Shown here: in pieces, positions 58,367-64,000 of the stretch
How positions within the stretch are numbered: the stretch's first letter is position 1
How the letters are laid out: the number at the start of each line of letters is the position of its first letter
Assembly: GCF_038050375.1 (NCBI RefSeq)
Contig: NZ_CP150886.1
Span: 434,001 to 498,000 of the forward strand
DNA length: 64,000 nt
Reading direction: 5' to 3'
Origin: Okeanomitos corallinicola TIOX110
GTDB lineage: Bacteria; Cyanobacteriota; Cyanobacteriia; Cyanobacteriales; Nostocaceae
Translations under genes and position numbers: made by a program
Notes under the pieces: generated by a model
Seen by the model: only the letters and a program-made list of their open reading frames with translations
Databases searched by the model: none
What the model was told of the DNA's origin: nothing

Positions 58367-61300
58367 TCAGTTTTTTTCTACATTAATTAGACGTTGAGGT
58401 AAAAATCCACCAGAACGTAATTCTTCAACACTATCTTTCACTGCTTGAATCAAAAATTCAATATTTTGTTCTGTGTGTGCTGTAGATAGAAAACAGTTGC
58501 GTCCTTCCCAGATATAAACACCTTTTAATAGTAGGTGATAGAACAATAAATCTAAATTGCCTGAAAAGGTAAAGCGAAATAGTGAACCAAAATGGATGAT
58601 TTTGATGGGTACGTTTTCTGCTTGAAAATAATTGTTGAGTGTGTTAGCTAAATATGCAGTACGTTGATTTAATTGCAGTTGTAAATTAGAACCTTGTTCC
58701 TTGAGATGTTGTAAAACTGAACGTGCAGCGGCCATCCCTGTATGGTTTTTGTTGAATGTTCCCGCAAAGAATGTTTTTTCTGCTTGGGGGTAGGAAGGGT
58801 CTTGATATTCCCACAAACCACCGTCAATTCCATTCATGTAGTTTGCTTTACCTGCTACAACACCAATAGGCATCCCTCCACCGACTATTTTTCCATAAAT
58901 AGCTATGTCTGCATCAATATCAAACCATGCTTGTGCGCCTCTGGGATGAATACGGAAACCTGTAATTACTTCATCGAAAATTAGCGCACATCCGTTATCT
59001 GCTGTTAATTGTCTTAGTTCTGTTAAGAATTCTTGGGGTTGTAAGTCAGGGTGACGACTCTGTACAGGTTCAACTAAGACCGCAGCTAGTTCATGGACAC
59101 AGGAGCGTAAAATTTCTAAGGATTCAGGATTTCCATAATCTAGTACCATGACATCTTCGACTGTATGCTCAGATACTCCTGGCGATAAAGGTACACCCAT
59201 AACTTGTTCATTTAATGATCTGGCTAAAATGCCGTCAAAATGACCATGATATGAACCAGAAAAGATGGCTATTTTAGTCCTTCCTGTGGTAGTACGTGCT
59301 AGACGTAAACCTGTCATGACTGCTTCTGTACCGGAATTACAGAAAGTGACACGCTCCATACCAGTTAGTTCACAAATTAACTCGGCCACTTCTCCCGCTA
59401 GTTTTGATTGTGGTCCTATTTGTAAACCTTTTTCCATCTGTTCTTGTACTGCTTGAGTAATAAAGGATGGGGCATGACCAAACAACAACACTCCAAAACC
59501 CATAGTAATATCTAGATACTCGTTGCCATCTATATCCCAAAATTTAGCTCCTACTGCTCTCTCTCCAATGATGGGGTAAACCATTTCTTTGGTAGAAAGA
59601 CGAAATCCTGCTACTGCTCTACTGTCTGCTAAAACTGGACGGTAAGTTTGAGAGCGCTGTTTTGATTTTTGAGTCTTGTGATTATACAGATTTATCAGTT
59701 CTTGTAAATGACATTCTTGTTCTACACTCAGTTGAGAATTTACATTAGATTTCCCATTAACTTTCCCATTAACTTGGGACTTTATATATGGTGTACTACC
59801 ATTTTGTTTTGGTTGGCTTTTATTGACAGGAACAACAGGTTTTTTGGTTGGGGTGTTAGTGGGAGAATTATTATTCTGATGATTGTGATTATTTGTAGCT
59901 AAACCATTATTTTGCAAAAATTCCAACTGCTGAGATACAACTGCTGACAAACTTTGAGAGACAAGTTCTAACTGTTGTCTCATGATTTGTTCTAAGCCAT
60001 TTGCTGAGGTTGTTGCTTGGAAGTTTTGCCCAATTATTAAAGGTGTATTTGGTTGTATTGGTGTTGCTACTTTTGGATCTGATTTAGCAGCAAACTGTTG
60101 TAAATTGGCATTAATCCATTCTGGTGATAAATTATCAGCAATGTGATTTGCTAACGCCTGAATATTTGGTAATTCTTCAAATAACTGCCGAATGGTAATT
60201 TTGAAGTTGTAAGTATTTTCAATAGCGCGGATAGCATCTAACATAGCGATTGAGTCAGCACCCATTTCTAGGAAAGAAAGATGAATGTTGATGTCTTCTG
60301 GTGCTGCTTTGAGAAAATAAGCTACTAAAGAACGTATCTTACCCAGGATTAGCTCCTGTTTTTGGGATGGTGTAATGGTAGTCATTTGTAAATTATGTTC
60401 CTGTTGATTTAGATTTAATATTTTATTTGGTAATTTATATCCATTCTCATTGGCTTGATTGTCATTGGTTGAGAGGGTATCAAACCAATAACGTTTTTTC
60501 TGGAAAGGATAAGTTGGCAGGGGTAAAACACTCCTTGAGTAATCATCATCAAATCCTTGCCAGTTAATCTTTGCTCCTTTAATATACAGATTTGATAAAC
60601 TCAGAAATAATGAATGCCAATTATCTTGATCATAGGTTAGAGAAGATAACCAAGTGACTGTATTTTCTTGCTGACAATGTTTACCTAAACTAGAAAGAAC
60701 TGGTTTTGTACCTATTTCTAAGAATACTTCATAACCCAGTTCAAAAAGAGTATTCATTCCTGGCATAAATTGGACTGGTTCACGAATTTGACGCAACCAA
60801 TAGCTACTATCTAAAACTTGACCTGGAGGGATAATTTGACCTGTTAAATTAGAAATTAAAGGAATTTGTAAAGGTTGAAATTGCATCTGACTGATATTTT
60901 GGGCAAATTCTCCTAACATTTGCTCCATTAAAGGAGAATGAAAAGCATGAGAAACTTTCAATCGTCTAGTTTCAATTCCTTGGGTTTCTAAAATAGTCAG
61001 GACTACTTCTATTGCTTCACCAACACCAGAAATAACTGTGTTGCTGGGACTATTAATAGCTGCGATTGATATCTTTTCCGAGTAGGGTTGAATAGCTTTT
61101 TGTACTGTTGTTGCATCGGCAAATATTGCTACCATTTGACCATCTTTTGGAAGTGCTTGCATGAGACTGGCCCGTTTAGCTACCAGTTTTAGTCCTTCCT
61201 CAAAACTAAAAGCTCCGGCCACACAAGCGGCCACATATTCCCCTAAACTATGACCGATAACTACATCAGGTTTAATCCCCCAAGACTGCCATAATTCGGT

Positions 61301-61831
61301 GAGTGCGTATTCTATAGCAAATAAAGCAGGTTGGGTGTATGCGGTTTGATTGATCAGAGAATTTTCTTCAGTGCTGGGGTACAAGACCTCAAGCAGAGGT
61401 TTTTCTAAATAGGGAAGTAGAATTTGATTAGCTTGGTCAATGATTTGCTGGAAAATGGGTGCTTGTTCATAGAGTTGACGACCCATGTTGATATATTGTG
61501 AACCTTGACCAGTGAATAAAAAAGCCAGTGGTGGTGGATTTTTTGGTGATTGACCAGTAACCGCTGTTGGGGGTTGAGACCCGGTTGTAAAATGATTTAG
61601 GGTTTCTTGTAACTGGGTTGTGGATGGACAGAGAATAGCTAACCGATGTTGAAAATGCGATCGCCTGGTATTAGCAGAAAAACAAATATCGGCTAATGAT
61701 GCTGTTGGTTCATCTTGTAAAAATGTTTGATAACGGACAGCCAAATCGGATAAAGCTTGTTCACTTTTGGCTGATAGGGTCAGTAAGTGTAATGAACGTT
61801 CCATCTTTGGTGTTTTTTGACTGGACTGCAT
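58367..61831 (-). CDS. Acyltransferase-ACP-aminotransferase protein (PKS-type, no ketosynthase)
   Basis: A 1154-residue protein. The AT domain (about 105-420) has FTGQGSQYINMG, the nucleophile in GHSLGEYVA (about 195), and HAFH near 295, the usual mark of malonyl-CoA choice. The ACP (about 505-575) has its phosphopantetheine Ser in EMGADSIAML. After a Gln/Asn-rich linker comes a class III PLP aminotransferase (about 720-1140) with FCNSGTEAVMTG, DEVITGFRIH and the PLP Lys in YGKIVGGGMP (about 980). Such AMT domains put an amine on the beta carbon of an ACP-bound ketoacyl chain. No KS is present, so the chain must come from another protein. Confidence 0.9.
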   Translation of the reverse strand: MQSSQKTPKMERSLHLLTLSAKSEQALSDLAVRYQTFLQDEPTASLADICFSANTRRSHFQHRLAILCPSTTQLQETLNHFTTGSQPPTAVTGQSPKNPPPLAFLFTGQGSQYINMGRQLYEQAPIFQQIIDQANQILLPYLEKPLLEVLYPSTEENSLINQTAYTQPALFAIEYALTELWQSWGIKPDVVIGHSLGEYVAACVAGAFSFEEGLKLVAKRASLMQALPKDGQMVAIFADATTVQKAIQPYSEKISIAAINSPSNTVISGVGEAIEVVLTILETQGIETRRLKVSHAFHSPLMEQMLGEFAQNISQMQFQPLQIPLISNLTGQIIPPGQVLDSSYWLRQIREPVQFMPGMNTLFELGYEVFLEIGTKPVLSSLGKHCQQENTVTWLSSLTYDQDNWHSLFLSLSNLYIKGAKINWQGFDDDYSRSVLPLPTYPFQKKRYWFDTLSTNDNQANENGYKLPNKILNLNQQEHNLQMTTITPSQKQELILGKIRSLVAYFLKAAPEDINIHLSFLEMGADSIAMLDAIRAIENTYNFKITIRQLFEELPNIQALANHIADNLSPEWINANLQQFAAKSDPKVATPIQPNTPLIIGQNFQATTSANGLEQIMRQQLELVSQSLSAVVSQQLEFLQNNGLATNNHNHQNNNSPTNTPTKKPVVPVNKSQPKQNGSTPYIKSQVNGKVNGKSNVNSQLSVEQECHLQELINLYNHKTQKSKQRSQTYRPVLADSRAVAGFRLSTKEMVYPIIGERAVGAKFWDIDGNEYLDITMGFGVLLFGHAPSFITQAVQEQMEKGLQIGPQSKLAGEVAELICELTGMERVTFCNSGTEAVMTGLRLARTTTGRTKIAIFSGSYHGHFDGILARSLNEQVMGVPLSPGVSEHTVEDVMVLDYGNPESLEILRSCVHELAAVLVEPVQSRHPDLQPQEFLTELRQLTADNGCALIFDEVITGFRIHPRGAQAWFDIDADIAIYGKIVGGGMPIGVVAGKANYMNGIDGGLWEYQDPSYPQAEKTFFAGTFNKNHTGMAAARSVLQHLKEQGSNLQLQLNQRTAYLANTLNNYFQAENVPIKIIHFGSLFRFTFSGNLDLLFYHLLLKGVYIWEGRNCFLSTAHTEQNIEFLIQAVKDSVEELRSGGFLPQRLINVEKN

Positions 61832-61860
61832 GGGAAATACTCCTAACTGTAATTATTAAT

Positions 61861-64000
61861 CTATGATTTCAACTTTTGTTGTAGACAACTTTTTAACCTT
61901 TCCGCGAAAACCTGAACATGGGGTTGAGTCATCATTGTCACATGATTACCAGGGACAAATTCGACATCCACTGGTTCGCTAGAAAAGGGATTCCATCCTA
62001 AACTCACATCTTCTAAAAACTCCGGTGGTAAAGCCGTTTGCTGTTCTGCGGAAACAAACTCACTGGCACGAAATAGAGTAATGGGAAGAGGATGAAAGTC
62101 TTGTGGGACATATTCAACGGTACTATTAGCTTTGTACGCCTGTAATAAATTATTTACGTATTTAGTGTCGGCATTGGGAGGGAGAAGATCAAGCCGATGT
62201 AGGTAGTTGAGAACATATTGGAGTTGCTCGGTTAAAGGTAAAGAACGCAAGGATTCACCATCCATTTCTAAATCCTTAGCAAAGGCAACTTGCATACTTT
62301 TAGCAATGTCAATTAACCATGTAGCATCATCAACTTCTGTTGGGTTTTCAGACTTTTTGGGTGCTGTAGTATCCAAAATTGCGACTAAAGCTATTTCTTC
62401 ACCCTGACGGAATAACTGCTGTGCCATTTCAAAGGCAACTTTACCACCAAAAGAATGTCCACCTAAATAGTAAGGGCCGTGGGGTTGTACTGCTTGCATA
62501 GCTTGAATATAGCGAGTTGCTACATCCTCAATTTTGTTCATGGGTACTAACTCACCATCTTCACCTTGAGCTTGGAAACTATAAAAAGGCTGGTCTTCAC
62601 CCAAAAAACGGGCTAAATTGTAGAAATAGAAGGGAAAACCGCCAGAACCGGGAATACAGAACAATGGTGGTTGAGAACCATAGGGTTGAATTGCTACTAG
62701 AGGAGACCATTCAGAACTGGTGTATTGTTGAATGGCAATCGCCAAATCTTCAATAGTGGGACTTTGGAAAAGTGCAGCTAAGGGAATATCTTTGCCAAAC
62801 TGTTCCTTAATTTGACCCATCAAATGAAAAGCTAAGAGAGAATGGCCACCAAGGTCAAAGAAGTTATCTTTTACACCGACGTTGTCAACCTTGAGAACTT
62901 TTGACCAAATTTGCACCAGTTGTAGTTCTACCCCATTGCGAGGAGAAACAAAGGTGTCGGAATTGCGTTGTTCTGGAGCTTTTAAAGCACGACGGTCAAT
63001 TTTGCCATTAGCAGTCAGAGGGAAAGCATCCAAAACCACAAAAGCACCAGGCAGCATATAATCAGGCAACCTATCCCTGAGAAACTGACGCAATTGATTC
63101 ACACTCAAACTCTGTGGATTTTGGCCGACAATATAAGCAACCAAACGTTTATCACCAGGTGTATCTTCCCGCACCATCACACAACAAGCTTGGACATCCT
63201 CTGATTGACTTAACATCGCCTCAATTTCACCCAATTCAATCCGGAAACCCCGGATTTTTACCTGATTGTCAATTCTACCCAAATACTCCAAATCACCATC
63301 GGGTAAATACTTAGCTAAATCACCCGTCTTATACAGAACATTCCCAGAATCTGACAACCACGGATGGGGAATAAATCTTTCCTCAGTCAACTCAGAACGG
63401 TTTAAATAACCACGAGTCACACCCGCACCACCAACATACATTTCCCCAGGAACACCCACAGGGACAATCCGCAAATACTGGTCTAAAACATAAACCTGTA
63501 AATCAGGAATAGGACGACCAATTACACTTCCACTACGACCTAAATCATCCTGACTCAAAGGACGATAAGTAACGTGTACAGTAGTTTCCGTAATTCCATA
63601 CATATTCACCAACTGCGGTGATTTATCACCATGACGCTCAAACCAAGGTTGTAAACTATTAATGTCCAGACTTTCACCACCAAAAATCACCAACCGCAGA
63701 TTTAAAGCTTGAGCATGATTTCTAGACTCTTCTACAGCAATTAACTGACTAAAAGCCGAAGGTGTCTGATTGAGAACAGTCACTTTTTCATCAGATAACA
63801 ACTGATAAAAAGACTCAGGAGAACGAGTTACTAAATAAGGTACAACTACCAGTTTTCCACCGTATAGTAAAGCACCCCAAATTTCCCACACTGAGAAGTC
63901 AAAAGCATAGGAATGGAACAGAGTCCATACATCTTCAGAATTAAAATTATACCAAGATTGTGTAGCTGCAAACAGACGAGTCACATTACAGTGCTTGACT
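61861..64000 (-). CDS. NRPS terminal module: A(Thr)-PCP-TE (5' end outside window)
   Basis: The frame is open to the right edge, so the N-terminal part is missing (an internal ATG at 63984 is not the start). The adenylation domain has LVNMYGITETTVHVTY and YKTGDLAKYLPDG. Its ten-residue code reads D-F-W-N-I-G-M-V-H-K, the code for threonine. The PCP has its Ser in FFDLGGHSLLAF. The thioesterase has GGHSFGGKVAFEM and a late His in GNHVTMM, and would release the product. It lies 29 bases before the AT-ACP-AMT gene. Confidence 0.95.
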   Translation of the reverse strand, partial: VKHCNVTRLFAATQSWYNFNSEDVWTLFHSYAFDFSVWEIWGALLYGGKLVVVPYLVTRSPESFYQLLSDEKVTVLNQTPSAFSQLIAVEESRNHAQALNLRLVIFGGESLDINSLQPWFERHGDKSPQLVNMYGITETTVHVTYRPLSQDDLGRSGSVIGRPIPDLQVYVLDQYLRIVPVGVPGEMYVGGAGVTRGYLNRSELTEERFIPHPWLSDSGNVLYKTGDLAKYLPDGDLEYLGRIDNQVKIRGFRIELGEIEAMLSQSEDVQACCVMVREDTPGDKRLVAYIVGQNPQSLSVNQLRQFLRDRLPDYMLPGAFVVLDAFPLTANGKIDRRALKAPEQRNSDTFVSPRNGVELQLVQIWSKVLKVDNVGVKDNFFDLGGHSLLAFHLMGQIKEQFGKDIPLAALFQSPTIEDLAIAIQQYTSSEWSPLVAIQPYGSQPPLFCIPGSGGFPFYFYNLARFLGEDQPFYSFQAQGEDGELVPMNKIEDVATRYIQAMQAVQPHGPYYLGGHSFGGKVAFEMAQQLFRQGEEIALVAILDTTAPKKSENPTEVDDATWLIDIAKSMQVAFAKDLEMDGESLRSLPLTEQLQYVLNYLHRLDLLPPNADTKYVNNLLQAYKANSTVEYVPQDFHPLPITLFRASEFVSAEQQTALPPEFLEDVSLGWNPFSSEPVDVEFVPGNHVTMMTQPHVQVFAERLKSCLQQKLKS

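Overview
This window comes from a filamentous, heterocyst-forming cyanobacterium of the order Nostocales. The evidence is a psbA gene, a ferredoxin-thioredoxin reductase catalytic subunit, a cyanobacterial Hfq, a cyanobacterial PEP carboxylase, many HIP1 octamers (GCGATCGC), heptanucleotide tandem repeats, and an array of NsiR1-type small RNAs whose promoters carry the TCCGGA (DIF) element of heterocyst differentiation. DNA is AT-rich outside the rRNA operon. The genus cannot be fixed from the sequence alone.

Layout. 1-7.7 kb: a homocitrate/isopropylmalate synthase-like enzyme, a Grx4-BolA pair, a secreted TPR-like protein, a subtilase with a P-domain, and a photolyase. 8.0-13.0 kb: a PIN-like RNase with a repeated tail, a CPA2 antiporter, Hfq and DapF. 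13.3-13.9 kb: a CRISPR array of nine repeats with no cas genes in the window. 14.1-19.7 kb: small-molecule salvage genes (ribokinase, Fcy1-like deaminase, nucleoside hydrolase, NUDIX, and a DgcA-DgcN-like pair for D-glutamate or cell-wall peptide metabolism), plus an antitoxin next to a broken ParE toxin. 20.0-24.5 kb: three same-strand genes, a SLOG (LSDAT) sensor, a patatin phospholipase, and a triple-TIR membrane WD40 protein. This is the best candidate for an undescribed signalling or defence system.

24.6-38.9 kb: a glycosyltransferase, PEP carboxylase, a DUF1574/SGNH plus MBOAT acyl-transfer pair, psbA (the E130 D1 form), malic enzyme and small conserved proteins. 39.2-44.4 kb: a complete rRNA operon (16S, tRNA-Ile, tRNA-Ala, 23S, 5S) with a consensus promoter and a terminator. 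44.6-45.8 kb: a MITE followed by five tandem NsiR1 units. 46.1-56.3 kb: ordinary chromosomal genes (thioredoxin-like, membrane subtilase, BLUF photoreceptor, ThiD, DUF58, FtrC, DUF309, LptA-like, WD40). They are interrupted at 51.5-52.1 kb by an orphan, antisense-oriented NsiR1-like gene bracketed by two inverted MITE copies.

56.5-64.0 kb: the downstream end of a natural-product operon on the minus strand. It holds a terminal NRPS module (A with a threonine code, PCP, TE; 5' end outside the window), an AT-ACP-aminotransferase protein with no ketosynthase, and two tandem JmjC/cupin_8 oxygenases.

All calls come from reading the sequence and remembered family motifs. No database search was run.
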